From Methyloligella halotolerans (GTDB lineage Bacteria; Pseudomonadota; Alphaproteobacteria; Rhizobiales; Methyloligellaceae): a stretch of DNA of 64,000 bases. Below the pieces are notes generated by a model that saw nothing but the letters and a program-made list of their open reading frames with translations, was not told where the DNA came from and searched no databases. Location: the NCBI RefSeq assembly GCF_001708935.1, contig NZ_MASI01000002.1, forward strand, positions 248,001 to 312,000, given 5' to 3'. The translations under genes and the position numbers were made by a program. Shown one piece after another: positions 35,738-46,456 of the stretch (position 1 is the first letter of the stretch; each line of letters begins with the position of its first letter).

Positions 35738-38359
35738 ATGGCAGCGGAGCGTTACGACGCGGCGGCGCGGGAGCGCTATTGGCAGGAAAAGTGGGACGAA
35801 TCTGCGGTTTTTGCTGCCGATGAGGCGGACCCGCGGCCGAAATATTACGTCCTGGAGATGTTCCCCTATCCGTCGGGGCGCATCCATATCGGCCATACGC
35901 GCAACTACACGATGGGCGACGTGGTGGCTCGGTTCATGCGCGCCCGTGGCCACAACGTGCTCCATCCCATGGGCTGGGACGCGTTCGGAATGCCGGCGGA
36001 GAACGCGGCCATCGAACGCGGCATCCATCCAGGCGAATGGACCTACGACAATATCGCGACCATGCGCGATCAGCTCAAGCTGATGGGGTTCTCCATCGAC
36101 TGGTCCCGCGAGCTCGCCACCTGCGACGTCGAATACTACGCCCAGCAGCAGAGCCTGTTTGTCGATCTGCTCGAAGCCGGGCTGGTGGAGCGGAAGACGC
36201 GCAAGGTGAACTGGGATCCGGTGGATCAGACGGTGCTCGCCAACGAGCAGGTGATCGACGGCAAGGGCTGGCGCTCCGGCGCACCGGTCGAGCAGCGCGA
36301 GCTGGCCCAGTGGTTCTTCAAGATTACCGAATTCGCCGACGAGCTGCTTGAAGGGCTGGAGTCCCTGGAGCGCTGGCCGGAGAAGGTGCGGCTCATGCAG
36401 TCGAACTGGATCGGCCGGTCCGAGGGCATGCTGGTGCTGTTCGAAACGATCGCCGAAACGGCGCCCGAAAACGTACCCACGATCCAGGTCTTCACCACCC
36501 GGCCCGATACGCTGTTCGGGGCAAGCTTCCTCGCCATCGCCGCGGACCATCCGCTCGCGAGCGCGGTCGGCCAGGCCGACAAGACGGCGGCCGACTTCAT
36601 CGCCGAATGCCAGCGCCACGGCACGAGCGCGGCGGAGCTGGAGACCTTGGAGAAGCAGGGTTACGACACGGGCGTGCGCGTGGCGCATCCGGTGATCGAG
36701 GGTGCCACCCTGCCCGTCTACATCGCCAACTTCATTCTCTCGGAATACGGCACCGGCGCGATCTTCGGCTGTCCGGCCCACGACCAGCGCGACCTAGAAT
36801 TCGCCCGGAAATATGACTTGCCGGTCACGCCCGTTGTGCTGCCGCCGAATGAGGACGAGGGGAGTTTCGCCATCGGCGACGAGGCCTATACGGGCGACGG
36901 CACCATGATCAATTCCGACTTCCTGAACGGGATGGATGTGCCGGCCGCCAAAGCCGCGATGAGCGATCGGCTGGAGCAGCAGACGGTGCGCAACATCCAA
37001 CAGGGCGAACGCAAGATCCAGTTCCGCCTACGCGACTGGGGCATTTCGCGGCAGCGCTATTGGGGCTGCCCGATACCGATGATCCATTGCGAGACGTGCG
37101 GGATTGTTCCGGTGCCGAAGGACACTCTGCCGGTGGAGCTGCCCAACGACGTCTCGTTCGACAAGCCCGGCAACCCGCTCGATCATCATCCGAGCTGGAA
37201 GATCGTGACCTGCCCCTCCTGCGGCGGCGATGCACGGCGCGAGACGGACACCATGGATACGTTCGTGGATTCGTCGTGGTACTTCGCCCGCTTCACCGCG
37301 CCGCGGGCGGAAACGCCGACCGTGCCCGAGGTGGCCGACGAATGGCTGCCGGTCGACCAGTATATCGGGGGCATCGAGCACGCGATCCTGCATCTGCTCT
37401 ACGCCCGCTTCTTCACCCGGGCCATGCACCGCACCGGACATGTGGGGCTCGACGAGCCGTTCGCCGGGCTGTTCACCCAAGGCATGGTGACCCACGAAAC
37501 CTACCGGACGAAGGACGGCCAGTGGGTCGAGCCCGGCTTGGTGCGCATCGAGGACAGCGAGGGCGACCGCAAGGCGGTCCACGCCGAGACCGGCGAGGAA
37601 ATCGCCATCGGCGCCCTGGAGAAGATGTCGAAATCCAAGAAGAACACGGTTGGTCCGGAGGAGATCGTCGGCCAGTACGGTGCCGATACCGCCCGCTGGT
37701 TCATGCTGTCCGACACGCCGCCGGAGCGGGACATCCAGTGGACGGAATCCGGCGTCGAGGGCAGCTATCGCTTCCTGCAGCGCGTATGGCGGATGACCGG
37801 CGAGGTGGCGGCCCTGGGCGATGCGCCGTCCGACGTACCGAAAGACATCAGCGAGACGGCGGCGGAGCTGCGGCGCACGACCCATAAGACGATTGCGGCG
37901 GTGACAGCCTCGATCGAGAATCTCCGCTTCAATTCCGCGGTGGCTCAGATCTACGAGCTGTCGAACGCCCTCTCCGCCGCCTTGAACAAGGCCGGCAAGT
38001 CGCTTGATGCCGGGATGCATTTCGCGCTCGGCGAGGCAACGAGGACACTCGCGCGACTGGCTGCCCCAATGGTGCCGCATCTTGCGGAAGAATGCTGGGC
38101 CATGCTCGGCCATCACGGGCTTTTGACCGAAGAATCCTGGCCGTCGCCCGATCCGGCGCTGGTCGTCGACGACCAGGTGACCATCGCGGTGCAGGTCAAC
38201 GGCAAGAGGCGAGACGAATTGACGATTGCACGAGACGCCTCAAAAGAAGATATTGAGGCAGCAGCGCTTAAACTGGAAAATGTTGCGCGCGCCATCGGGG
38301 GCAGGGAAATCAAGAAGATCGTTGTCGTGCCGCAGAGGATCGTCAATGTCGTGGCGTAA
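35738..38359 (+). CDS. leuS: Leucine--tRNA ligase
   Basis: 873-residue class I aminoacyl-tRNA synthetase. The HIGH motif is HIGH at residues 50-53 ([14 protein letters not shown]) and KMSKS at 629-633 ([13 protein letters not shown]). The CP1 editing domain includes [14 protein letters not shown] and [16 protein letters not shown] zinc-like segment has CETCG and CPSCGG. Length is normal for bacteria. The lptE start codon overlaps its last 14 bases, so the two are translationally coupled. Confidence 0.98.
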   Translation: MAAERYDAAARERYWQEKWDESAVFAADEADPRPKYYVLEMFPYPSGRIHIGHTRNYTMGDVVARFMRARGHNVLHPMGWDAFGMPAENAAIERGIHPGEWTYDNIATMRDQLKLMGFSIDWSRELATCDVEYYAQQQSLFVDLLEAGLVERKTRKVNWDPVDQTVLANEQVIDGKGWRSGAPVEQRELAQWFFKITEFADELLEGLESLERWPEKVRLMQSNWIGRSEGMLVLFETIAETAPENVPTIQVFTTRPDTLFGASFLAIAADHPLASAVGQADKTAADFIAECQRHGTSAAELETLEKQGYDTGVRVAHPVIEGATLPVYIANFILSEYGTGAIFGCPAHDQRDLEFARKYDLPVTPVVLPPNEDEGSFAIGDEAYTGDGTMINSDFLNGMDVPAAKAAMSDRLEQQTVRNIQQGERKIQFRLRDWGISRQRYWGCPIPMIHCETCGIVPVPKDTLPVELPNDVSFDKPGNPLDHHPSWKIVTCPSCGGDARRETDTMDTFVDSSWYFARFTAPRAETPTVPEVADEWLPVDQYIGGIEHAILHLLYARFFTRAMHRTGHVGLDEPFAGLFTQGMVTHETYRTKDGQWVEPGLVRIEDSEGDRKAVHAETGEEIAIGALEKMSKSKKNTVGPEEIVGQYGADTARWFMLSDTPPERDIQWTESGVEGSYRFLQRVWRMTGEVAALGDAPSDVPKDISETAAELRRTTHKTIAAVTASIENLRFNSAVAQIYELSNALSAALNKAGKSLDAGMHFALGEATRTLARLAAPMVPHLAEECWAMLGHHGLLTEESWPSPDPALVVDDQVTIAVQVNGKRRDELTIARDASKEDIEAAALKLENVARAIGGREIKKIVVVPQRIVNVVA

Positions 38360-38914
38360 CCGCCATACATCCCGCGAAATCCGCGGCCGGTCCATTCGCG
38401 CTTTGGGCCGGACGGCGCTGACGCTTGCCTTGCTGGCCGGGGCCGGGCTCGCCTTGAGCGCCTGCGGCGGAGTTCGCCCGCTCTACGGCACCTCCGCCAG
38501 CGGCGAATCCACCAAAGCGATGATGGCGGCGGTGGAGATCTCGCCGATTCCGGGCCGCGTCGGGCAGCATGTGCGCAACGAGCTCATCTTCGATACGACG
38601 GGCGGCGGATACAAGGCGCCGAGCCGGTACAAGCTCAACATCGTGCTCCGTCAGAATGTGACCAAGGAGATGGTGCTCCGGAGCGGCGATGCGACGGGTG
38701 AGGTGGTGACCTTGCAGGCCTCCTACGAGCTCATCAACATCGCCGACAATCAGGTCATGCATCGCGGCAGCGCCATCGGGCGGGCCGCCTACGACCGTTA
38801 CGACAAGACGTTCTCCACGTCCGGGCCCAGTACAATGCCGAGGACCGGGCCGCCAACACGGTGGCGGAGAGTATCCGCACCCAGATCGCGGCTTATCTCG
38901 CCACCTCGACCTGA
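38346..38914 (+). pseudogene. lptE: LPS-assembly lipoprotein LptE, one -1 frameshift
   Basis: Outer-membrane lipoprotein that plugs LptD, expected 189 residues. The lipobox is clear: LTLALLAGAGLALSACGG, followed by VRPLYG. The first frame is family-like to AAYDRYDKTFST; the second continues as RAQYNAEDRAANTVAESI and ends at 38914 with the expected short tail. One base is missing at about 38820. The start overlaps leuS, and holA follows after 23 bases, the standard leuS-lptE-holA order. Because LptE is normally essential, a sequencing error is the likeliest cause. Confidence 0.88.
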
Positions 38915-38937
38915 TCCCGAAGTCCGGGGCGCATTTC

Positions 38938-39942
38938 ATGGTCGCCGTCAAATCTTCCGGCGTTTCCCGGTTTCTCAAATCGCCCGATCCTTCCTGCAGG
39001 GCAGTGCTCGTCTATGGACCGGACACCGGGCTGGTTTCGGAGCGGGCCGCAACGCTGCAGAAGCATTTCGCACATGGGGCCGTCGAGGCGGAGGTTATCC
39101 GTCTGGACGATCGCGACTTCGCCGAGATGGACGGACGTCTTTCGGTCGAGCTCGGGACAATGCCCATGTTCTCCGACCGGAAGGTCGTGCGCGTGGCAGC
39201 CGGCGCGCGGCTCAATCCGGACGAGTTGAAGGCCGCTCTCGCCGAACCCCCGGAAGCGGCGCTCATCATCGAAGCCGGCAACCTTCGTCCCGACTCCGCG
39301 ATTCGCAAGCTGTTCGAGAAGTTGCCGCACGCCGCCGCGCTTCCCTGTTATGCGGAAGAGAGAAATCTCGGCGCCCTGATCGATGAGGAATTGTCGGCCG
39401 CCAAGCTCAATATCGATCGGGAGACCCGCAGCTACCTGATGGACCGGCTCGGCGCCGATCAGGCTCTGTCGCGCTCGGAGATCGACAAGCTCATTCTCTA
39501 CGCTCGCGGTAAGGACCGGATCGGACCCGACGATATCGACGCGGTGGTCGGCGACAGCGCCGAAGTGGCCGTGGAGAATTTCGTCTATCTCGTGAGCGCG
39601 GGCGATTCCCGCGGTGCCATCCGCCAGCTTTCCAGGCTGGCCGGGGCAGGGACGCCGCCCCAGGTGGCGCTGGCCGCGCTTGGACGGCATTTCACAAAGC
39701 TGCACATGGTCGCCGCTGCGGAATCGTCCAGCGGCTCCGCCGAGTCGGCGCTCCGGAAAATTCGGCCCCCCATACATTTCAAGCGCCGGGACGCTTTCGT
39801 GCGAGATAGCCGCCGCTGGGGGGCGCAGCGGCTCCAGGCGGCGCTGCCGCGGATCCAGGAAGCGGTGATGAAGGCACGCCTTTCGCCACCGCTGGAACAG
39901 GCCCACGCGGAGAGGCTGGTCCTCGCGCTACGTGCGCGATAG
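38938..39942 (+). CDS. holA: DNA polymerase III subunit delta
   Basis: 334-residue clamp-loader delta subunit. Visible are RAVLVYGPDTGLVSERAATL, MFSDRKVVRVAAG, ALIIEAGNLRPDSAIRKLFE and the C-terminal collar region (SLAR-type PLEQAHAERLVLAL). Third gene of the leuS-lptE-holA group; convergent with parB, 30 bases away. Confidence 0.94.
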   Translation: MVAVKSSGVSRFLKSPDPSCRAVLVYGPDTGLVSERAATLQKHFAHGAVEAEVIRLDDRDFAEMDGRLSVELGTMPMFSDRKVVRVAAGARLNPDELKAALAEPPEAALIIEAGNLRPDSAIRKLFEKLPHAAALPCYAEERNLGALIDEELSAAKLNIDRETRSYLMDRLGADQALSRSEIDKLILYARGKDRIGPDDIDAVVGDSAEVAVENFVYLVSAGDSRGAIRQLSRLAGAGTPPQVALAALGRHFTKLHMVAAAESSSGSAESALRKIRPPIHFKRRDAFVRDSRRWGAQRLQAALPRIQEAVMKARLSPPLEQAHAERLVLALRAR

Positions 39943-39972
39943 TGACTTTATTGTTTTAAATCAACGACTTAG

Positions 39973-40836
39973 CTATCGGAGAAGGCGCGATCGTACGTCT
40001 TCCAGCTGCTCGAGGGTGGCGTAGCGGATGCGAAGCTCGCCCTTCTCGCCCTTGCCGGGCCTAAGCTCCACCTTGAGGCCGAGAACTTCCTTCAGCTCTT
40101 CTTCGGCGGCCCGGGTGTCGGGGTCTTTCGCCTTTGCGGCTTTGCCTGAGCCGCCTTTAGACTGGCCGGCATTCTGGACCATCGCTTCGGTCTGGCGGAC
40201 CGACAGCCCTTCCTTCACGACCCGGGCGGCAAGCAGCTCCGCATCGGGGCGGCCGATGAGCGCGCGGGCGTGGCCGGCGGAGAGGTCGCCGTTGGCGACA
40301 TAGCGGCGGACGGCTTCCGGCAGCTTCAGCAGGCGCAGGGTATTGGCGAGGTGGCTGCGGCTCTTGCCGATGACCCGCGAGAGATCCTCCTGGGTATAGC
40401 CGTGGCCGTCCATGAGGGAGCGGTAGCCCTCCGCCTCCTCGATGGCGTTGAGGTCCTCGCGCTGGACGTTCTCGATGATGGCAAGCTCGACCGATTCCTG
40501 ATCGGTCAGCGACCGAATGACGACCGGCACCTCATGCAAGTTCGCCTTCTGTGCCGCGCGCCAGCGCCGCTCGCCCGCCACGATCTCGTAGCTGTCGCTG
40601 CCTTCCTTCGGACGCACGATGAGCGGCTGCACGAGGCCGCGCTCGCGGATCGAATCCGTGAGCTCGGCGAGATGCTCGTCGTCGAAATGACGGCGGGGGT
40701 TAAACTTGCTCGCCTTCAGAGAAGAGAGCGGCAGCATGCGCTGATCTTCGATCTTGGTGAAATCGGCCTCGACGCCGTCGCCCAGCAGGGAGGTCAGGCC
40801 CCGGCCCAGCCGCTTCTTCTGAGTGCTCGCTGTCAT
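39973..40836 (-). CDS. parB: Chromosome-partitioning protein ParB
   Basis: 287-residue CTP-dependent DNA clamp that loads at parS. Visible are RLGRGLTSLLGDGV at the N-terminus, LVQPLIVRPKEGSDSYEIVAGERRWRAAQ (CTP-binding GERRWRA), QREDLNAIEEAEGYRSLM and a helix-turn-helix with GYTQEDLSRVIGKSRSHLANTLR. The C-terminal dimerisation domain follows LKVELRPGKGEKGELRI. Downstream of parA with a 98-base gap; three parS sites lie 1.5 to 4.2 kb away. Confidence 0.97.
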   Translation of the reverse strand: MTASTQKKRLGRGLTSLLGDGVEADFTKIEDQRMLPLSSLKASKFNPRRHFDDEHLAELTDSIRERGLVQPLIVRPKEGSDSYEIVAGERRWRAAQKANLHEVPVVIRSLTDQESVELAIIENVQREDLNAIEEAEGYRSLMDGHGYTQEDLSRVIGKSRSHLANTLRLLKLPEAVRRYVANGDLSAGHARALIGRPDAELLAARVVKEGLSVRQTEAMVQNAGQSKGGSGKAAKAKDPDTRAAEEELKEVLGLKVELRPGKGEKGELRIRYATLEQLEDVRSRLLR

Positions 40837-40934
40837 GATCTTCTTGCCGCCGAACCGGCGTCTCCTCCGCTTGCCCCGAGAACCTTCTTCCGGGGCGATC
40901 CTCTACGCCGCAACTGACTTCACTTGCCGCCGTC

Positions 40935-41768
<834 letters not shown>

Positions 41769-41772
<4 letters not shown>

Positions 41773-42461
41773 CGGCGGGCCGCCTTCCGGTTAATGGCTC
41801 GAAGACCGGACACGTCCACGATGCTCGACTCCTTGGATGTGAGGCTCGGATGGGTTTCGCTTTCGAAACGCCACTCGGCCTTTGCGTCTTCAATTTCCTT
41901 GCCGGCATCCCGGCCTTTCAGGAACAGCCCTCGTGTATCGTCTCCGAAGAGCGGCTCAGCGAGCCCGAGCAATTTGGGCAGGGGCGCGAGCGCGCGGGCG
42001 GAGATGACCTGGGGTGCTTCAGATAGGCTGCTTCTGCGGAAATTTTCAATCCGCACGGGATGGATCTCCACAGGGGCCTCGGTCGCATCGGCGACTTCTT
42101 GAAGAAAGCGGCATTTCCGCTGATTGCTCTCGATCAGATGCATTTGGAAGTCCGGCTCGTCTGATTTCAGGATCGCCACCACGAGTCCGGGGAAGCCCGC
42201 CCCAGAGCCCAAATCCAGCCAGAGTCGGGCTTGCGGCGCAAGCGAAGTTAACTGGGCAGAGTCGGCGAAATGCCGCGTCCAGACGTCGGGAAGCGTCGAT
42301 TTTGCGACGAGATTCGTCCAGCTCTGCCACTCGTGGAGGAGCTCCAGATAGCGCTCCAGCCTGTGGATAGTTTCACGTGAAACATCAAAGGCTTTCGCGA
42401 AGGCATCGGGACCGTCCACAGCGGCTGTGGATTCCGAAGCCGCAGAGATGTCTTCGCTCAC
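41769..42461 (-). CDS. rsmG: 16S rRNA (guanine(527)-N7)-methyltransferase RsmG
   Basis: 230-residue SAM-dependent methyltransferase (GidB). The SAM-binding motif is [19 protein letters not shown], then [16 protein letters not shown] and [14 protein letters not shown]. The N-terminal [15 protein letters not shown] is encoded partly by a parS site, a known feature of alphaproteobacterial gidB genes. It overlaps mnmG by 4 bases upstream and parA by 4 bases downstream, giving a tight mnmG-rsmG-parA operon. Confidence 0.96.
42369..42384. promoter_or_regulatory. parS site within rsmG
   Basis: AGTTTCACGTGAAACA, one mismatch from the consensus TGTTTCACGTGAAACA, within the coding sequence for the VSRET motif of RsmG. 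ParB is encoded about 1.5 kb away. Confidence 0.9.
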
Positions 42462-44356
42462 GCGGATTTCGCTTCGGCGGGCGCGCTTTTCGCTGCCTTC
42501 GCCTGGCGCTTTACATGGGCCAGGATCAGCATCAGCGCGGCGGGCGTCATTCCGTCGAGCCGCGCCGCCTGTCCGAGGCTTTCCGGCCGGCGTTTCTGCA
42601 GCTTCTCGCGCAGTTCGTTGGAGAGACCGCTGATGGTCTCGTACATGAAGTCCGGCGGGATCGCGATAGCCTCATCCTTGCGGAAGGCGGCGATGTCGTC
42701 TTCCTGGCGAGCGAGATAGACGGCATACCGGGCGTCAGTGGCCAGCTGCTCGGCAATCGTCTGATCGAGGCTATTCAGCTCCGGCCAAAGCGCGGTGAGG
42801 TCGCGGAACGAGATGTCCGGATAAGACAGAAGATCAAAGGCGCTCCGCTTCTTGCCATCCTGATTGAGCTTCAGTCCCGCCTTCGTCGCCGCGCTTGGGC
42901 TGATGACGAGGGACTTCAGAAGAGCTTCGCCGTCGGTCAGCGCCATGCGCTTCTGCTCAAACGCGGCGGCGCGTTCTTCTCCGACGCAGCCGATGCGGAT
43001 GCCCATCGGTGTGAGGCGCTGATCGGCGTTGTCGGCGCGAAGGGCCAGGCGGTATTCGGCGCGGGAGGTGAACATACGATAGGGCTCGCTGACACCCCGG
43101 GTCACCAGGTCGTCGATCATCACCCCGAGATAGCCGTCGGCGCGGGTGACGATGAAGGGCTCGGTCTGTCCGCGCGCCGTCAGCGCCGCGTTGATGCCGG
43201 CGACGAGGCCTTGCGCGCCCGCCTCCTCGTATCCGGTCGTGCCGTTGATCTGCCCGGCCAGGAAGAGACCCGGCGCGGCCTTCACTTCGAGACTGGCGCG
43301 CAGCTCCCGCGGATCGACATAGTCGTACTCAATGGCGTAGCCGGGCCGTTTCACGTGAACATTCTCGAGCCCCGGGATCGTCCTCAGGAAGGCGTGCTGC
43401 ACCTCCTCCGGAAGCGACGTCGAGATGCCATTCGGATAGATCGTGTCGTCGTCGAGACCTTCGGGCTCGAGGAAGATCTGGTGCGCGGCCCGGTCTTTGA
43501 AGCGGACGATCTTGTCCTCAATGGACGGACAGTAGCGCGGTCCGACGCTCTCGATATCACCGGAATAGACGGCGGAGCGATCTAGGTTCGCGGCGATGAC
43601 CTTGTGGGTCTCTTCGGTGGTGTAGGTGATGTGGCAAACGGTCTGGGGCGTCTGGATGGACTGGGTCAGGAATGAGAATGGAACGGGCGGCTCGTCTCCT
43701 GCCTGAACATCGAGCCTCGACCAATCGATCGTATCCCTGTCGAGACGGGGCGGAGTGCCGGTCTTCAGGCGGCCCATCTGAAGACCGAGCCCGTAGAGCC
43801 GCTCGGACAGACCGAGGGCAGGGGCCTCGCCCATACGGCCGGCGGGGATCTTCTGTTCGCCGATATGGATCAGCCCGCGCAGGAAGGTGCCCGTGGTCAG
43901 GACCACGGCCTTCGCTCGGAAGGTCCGACCGTCTTCGGTGATGACGCCGGCGATGCGGCCATCCTGGACGATCACGTCATCGACGGCGCCCTCGATCACT
44001 TCGAGATTCTGCGTCTCCGCGATCGCAGCCTGCATGGCCTCGCGATAGAGCCTGCGGTCGGCCTGGGCACGGGGGCCCTGCACGGCGGCGCCCTTACTCC
44101 GATTGAGGAGCCGGAACTGGATGCCCGCCTTGTCGGCGACGCGGCCCATGAGGCCGTCAAGCGCATCGATCTCACGGACCAAATGCCCCTTGCCCAAACC
44201 GCCGATGGCAGGATTGCAGGACATCTCTCCGATGGTCGAGTGCTTATGGGTCAGCAGCGCGGTATGCGCGCCCATGCGCGCGGCAGCGGCCGCGGCTTCA
44301 CAGCCGGCATGGCCGCCGCCGATAACGACGACGTCGAAGCTGCTCTTCTCGTCCAT
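42458..44356 (-). CDS. mnmG: tRNA uridine-5-carboxymethylaminomethyl(34) synthesis enzyme MnmG
   Basis: 632-residue FAD protein (GidA) that works with MnmE to modify the wobble uridine of tRNAs. Visible are the FAD motif [54 protein letters not shown] and the C-terminal helical domain ([16 protein letters not shown]). ATG 44356 (MDEKSSFD) is preferred; the frame extends to 44377. The usual mnmE-mnmG adjacency is interrupted here by a VOC-family gene on the opposite strand. Confidence 0.96.
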   Translation of the reverse strand: MDEKSSFDVVVIGGGHAGCEAAAAAARMGAHTALLTHKHSTIGEMSCNPAIGGLGKGHLVREIDALDGLMGRVADKAGIQFRLLNRSKGAAVQGPRAQADRRLYREAMQAAIAETQNLEVIEGAVDDVIVQDGRIAGVITEDGRTFRAKAVVLTTGTFLRGLIHIGEQKIPAGRMGEAPALGLSERLYGLGLQMGRLKTGTPPRLDRDTIDWSRLDVQAGDEPPVPFSFLTQSIQTPQTVCHITYTTEETHKVIAANLDRSAVYSGDIESVGPRYCPSIEDKIVRFKDRAAHQIFLEPEGLDDDTIYPNGISTSLPEEVQHAFLRTIPGLENVHVKRPGYAIEYDYVDPRELRASLEVKAAPGLFLAGQINGTTGYEEAGAQGLVAGINAALTARGQTEPFIVTRADGYLGVMIDDLVTRGVSEPYRMFTSRAEYRLALRADNADQRLTPMGIRIGCVGEERAAAFEQKRMALTDGEALLKSLVISPSAATKAGLKLNQDGKKRSAFDLLSYPDISFRDLTALWPELNSLDQTIAEQLATDARYAVYLARQEDDIAAFRKDEAIAIPPDFMYETISGLSNELREKLQKRRPESLGQAARLDGMTPAALMLILAHVKRQAKAAKSAPAEAKSA

Positions 44357-44547
44357 TCGCTGGTCGTCCCGGATCATGGGTCGAACGCCATCTCGTCTGT
44401 CTCAAGGGATCTAGCGCAGGAGATAGCGCGTTGCGGCACCCGATACAATCAGCCGCCGTTTGCAGCCGGGGTTTGCGGCAATTTTCGCAGGCGCCATTCG
44501 CCTGACCGTTGCTAAGCTGGAGGCTTCGGTCGGAAGGGGAACGCTGA

Positions 44548-44991
44548 ATGGTGAAACATACGCTGCCGCCGGGGACACCCGTGCTTCAACCCTATCTCGT
44601 GGTGAGCGATCCGGATCGCCTCATCAACTTCATTCGCACGGTCTTCGGGGGGACGGAGGCCATGCGCATCCATCGCCCGGACGGGACGGTGATGCATGCC
44701 GAAGTCCGCATCGGGAATTCGGGGGTGATGGTCGGCGGCGCAACGGAGCAGGACCCGGCGCGTCACACCATGTTGCATGTCTACGTGGCCGATCTGGAGG
44801 GCACGTTCGCGACCGCCTATGCCCACGGGGCGGAGCAGATCGCACCGCCGATGGAAGCCGGGGACGGGGACCGTCGCGGCGGTTTCAAAGATCCGTTCGG
44901 AAACGAATGGTGGGTCGCGGCGCGCATCGAAACCCTGAAGGCGGTTGAGATCGAGAAGCGGCTTCGGGAAAAGGCGCCGGCGTCCAGCTGA
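44548..44991 (+). CDS. VOC family (glyoxalase/PhnB-like) protein
   Basis: 147-residue vicinal-oxygen-chelate-fold protein: VLQPYLVVSDPDRLINFIRTVFGG, MHAEVRIGNSGVMVGGATE, HTMLHVYVADLEGTFATAYAHGAE and GGFKDPFGNEWWVAARIE. This PhnB/glyoxalase-like pattern does not define a reaction. It is inserted between mnmG and mnmE, divergent from mnmG; its stop lies 5 bases before the first of two parS sites. Confidence 0.88.
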   Translation: MVKHTLPPGTPVLQPYLVVSDPDRLINFIRTVFGGTEAMRIHRPDGTVMHAEVRIGNSGVMVGGATEQDPARHTMLHVYVADLEGTFATAYAHGAEQIAPPMEAGDGDRRGGFKDPFGNEWWVAARIETLKAVEIEKRLREKAPASS

Positions 44992-44996
44992 GGCGA

Positions 44997-45012
44997 TGTT
45001 TCACGTGAATCA
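44997..45012. promoter_or_regulatory. parS site between VOC gene and mnmE (1)
   Basis: TGTTTCACGTGAATCA, two mismatches from the parS consensus (AA to AT at the third-last pair region), in a 56-base gap between converging stops. Paired with a second identical site 38 bases on. Confidence 0.88.
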
Positions 45013-45034
45013 TTCGGGACCGGTCTGCACGGAT

Positions 45035-45050
45035 TGTTTCACGTGAATCA
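45035..45050. promoter_or_regulatory. parS site overlapping mnmE stop (2)
   Basis: TGTTTCACGTGAATCA, identical to the site at 44997. Its last three bases are the stop codon of mnmE on the minus strand. Confidence 0.88.
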
Positions 45051-46367
45051 TTTTCCGATGCAGAACTCACCGAAGATGGCGCCGAGGATCTCTTCAACAT
45101 CGATATAGCCCGTGAGCCGGCCAATATGACGCCCCGCAACGCGAAGCTCTTCCGCAGCGAGTTCCGCGGCAGAGTCCTCCTCGATGAATCTCCCCAGGGC
45201 GGACGCCGCGGCCTCGATCTCGGTACGGTGGCGGGCGCGGGTGATGGCCGGCGGCTCGCCGGCCGCTTCGAGACCCTCACCGGCGCGGTCCTTCAACACG
45301 TCCAGTAGCCTCTCCAAGCCGGTACCGGACTTGGCAGAGATAGCAATCGCATCCGAACCACCCGGGCCGTCTGCCTGATCGATCTTGTTCAGGACGGGAA
45401 GGGGGGAGAGGGCTTCCAAATCGCTCGGCGGGTCGGGCTGCGGGTCGGTGGCGTCGATGAGCCAGATCACCAGATCGGCCTCGGCAGCGCGGGACCGGGC
45501 CCGCCGCATACCTTCAGATTCGATCTCTCCACCCCCTTCTCGAAGGCCGGCCGTGTCGGTGAGGATCACAGGCAAACCGTCGAGATCCAGATGGACCTCC
45601 ACCAGATCCCGCGTCGTGCCCGCCTCGGCCGATACGATGGCGACGTCCCTCGCGGCAATGGCATTCAGAAGGCTCGACTTCCCAGCGTTGGGCGGTCCGG
45701 CAATGACGATACGGAAGCCGTCACGAAGGCGCTCCCCCGAACGCTTCTGAAGCTCGCCTGTCAGCTCCTCGAGAAGGGCGGCTGCCTCGCCCTTTGCCTG
45801 GGCCATCGCATCGCCCGCCACATCGTCCTCGTCAGAAAAATCGATGCTCGCCTCGGCGAGGGCCTGAGCGCGGAGGAGACGCATTCGCCAATCAGACGCG
45901 TGCGTCCGCAGGGACCCTTCCGCTTGGGTCAGCGCTTGCTTCGCCTGGGCGGCCGTTTCCGCGTTGATGAGATCGGCCAATCCCTCCACAGCGCTGAGAT
46001 CGAGCTTGCCATTCTCGAAGGCACGGGACGCGAACTCACCAGGCTCCGCCAGCCGCACACCGGGCCACGTTAACGAAGCATTAACCACGTTCGCCGTTAC
46101 CGCCCTCCCGCCATGGATTTGGAGCTCTGCCATATCTTCGCCGGTGAAACTCGCAGGCGCAGGAAACCAGAGGACCAAACCGCGGTCTAGCAAGGAACCG
46201 GTGGCGGGGTCTGTCAGTCTCCTCAAGGCGGCGTATCGCGGCTCGGGAAGGCCGCCCGAGAGCGCGGTCACCACGTCGCCGGTGGCAGGTCCGGAGATCC
46301 GCAGCAAGGCGATCGCCGAACGGCCCTGGCCGCTGGCGAGGGCGATGATGGTGTCGGTGGTCTTCAT
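45048..46367 (-). CDS. mnmE: tRNA modification GTPase MnmE
   Basis: 439-residue GTPase (TrmE) partner of MnmG. The N-terminal formyl-THF-binding domain starts [23 protein letters not shown]. The G domain has P-loop [14 protein letters not shown]3 [10 protein letters not shown] and a NKID-type VLNKIDQ. The C-terminus is FGEFCIGK with the invariant CIGK motif. ATG 46367 (MKTTDTI) gives the family N-terminus; an upstream ATG at 46403 would add 12 residues. Confidence 0.96.
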   Translation of the reverse strand: MKTTDTIIALASGQGRSAIALLRISGPATGDVVTALSGGLPEPRYAALRRLTDPATGSLLDRGLVLWFPAPASFTGEDMAELQIHGGRAVTANVVNASLTWPGVRLAEPGEFASRAFENGKLDLSAVEGLADLINAETAAQAKQALTQAEGSLRTHASDWRMRLLRAQALAEASIDFSDEDDVAGDAMAQAKGEAAALLEELTGELQKRSGERLRDGFRIVIAGPPNAGKSSLLNAIAARDVAIVSAEAGTTRDLVEVHLDLDGLPVILTDTAGLREGGGEIESEGMRRARSRAAEADLVIWLIDATDPQPDPPSDLEALSPLPVLNKIDQADGPGGSDAIAISAKSGTGLERLLDVLKDRAGEGLEAAGEPPAITRARHRTEIEAAASALGRFIEEDSAAELAAEELRVAGRHIGRLTGYIDVEEILGAIFGEFCIGK

Positions 46368-46456
46368 TCGAAGCGGCAATTCATTTTCGTCGCGAGAGCC
46401 CAACTGAAGCGCGGCAGAGGTTACCCTGTCCTCAATCCATTCACGACAGGAGCATC

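Noticed and set aside
38915..39386. Continuation of the lptE frame into holA as a fusion protein
   Set aside because: The continuation arises from a one-base loss in lptE; the other frame ends with a normal LptE tail at 38914 and holA has its own start at 38938.
43347..43362. A fourth parS-like sequence, CGTTTCACGTGAACAT, inside mnmG
   Set aside because: It has four mismatches to the consensus, three of them clustered at one end, and the matching bases are explained by ordinary codons of NVHVKRP. Not counted as a site without binding data.
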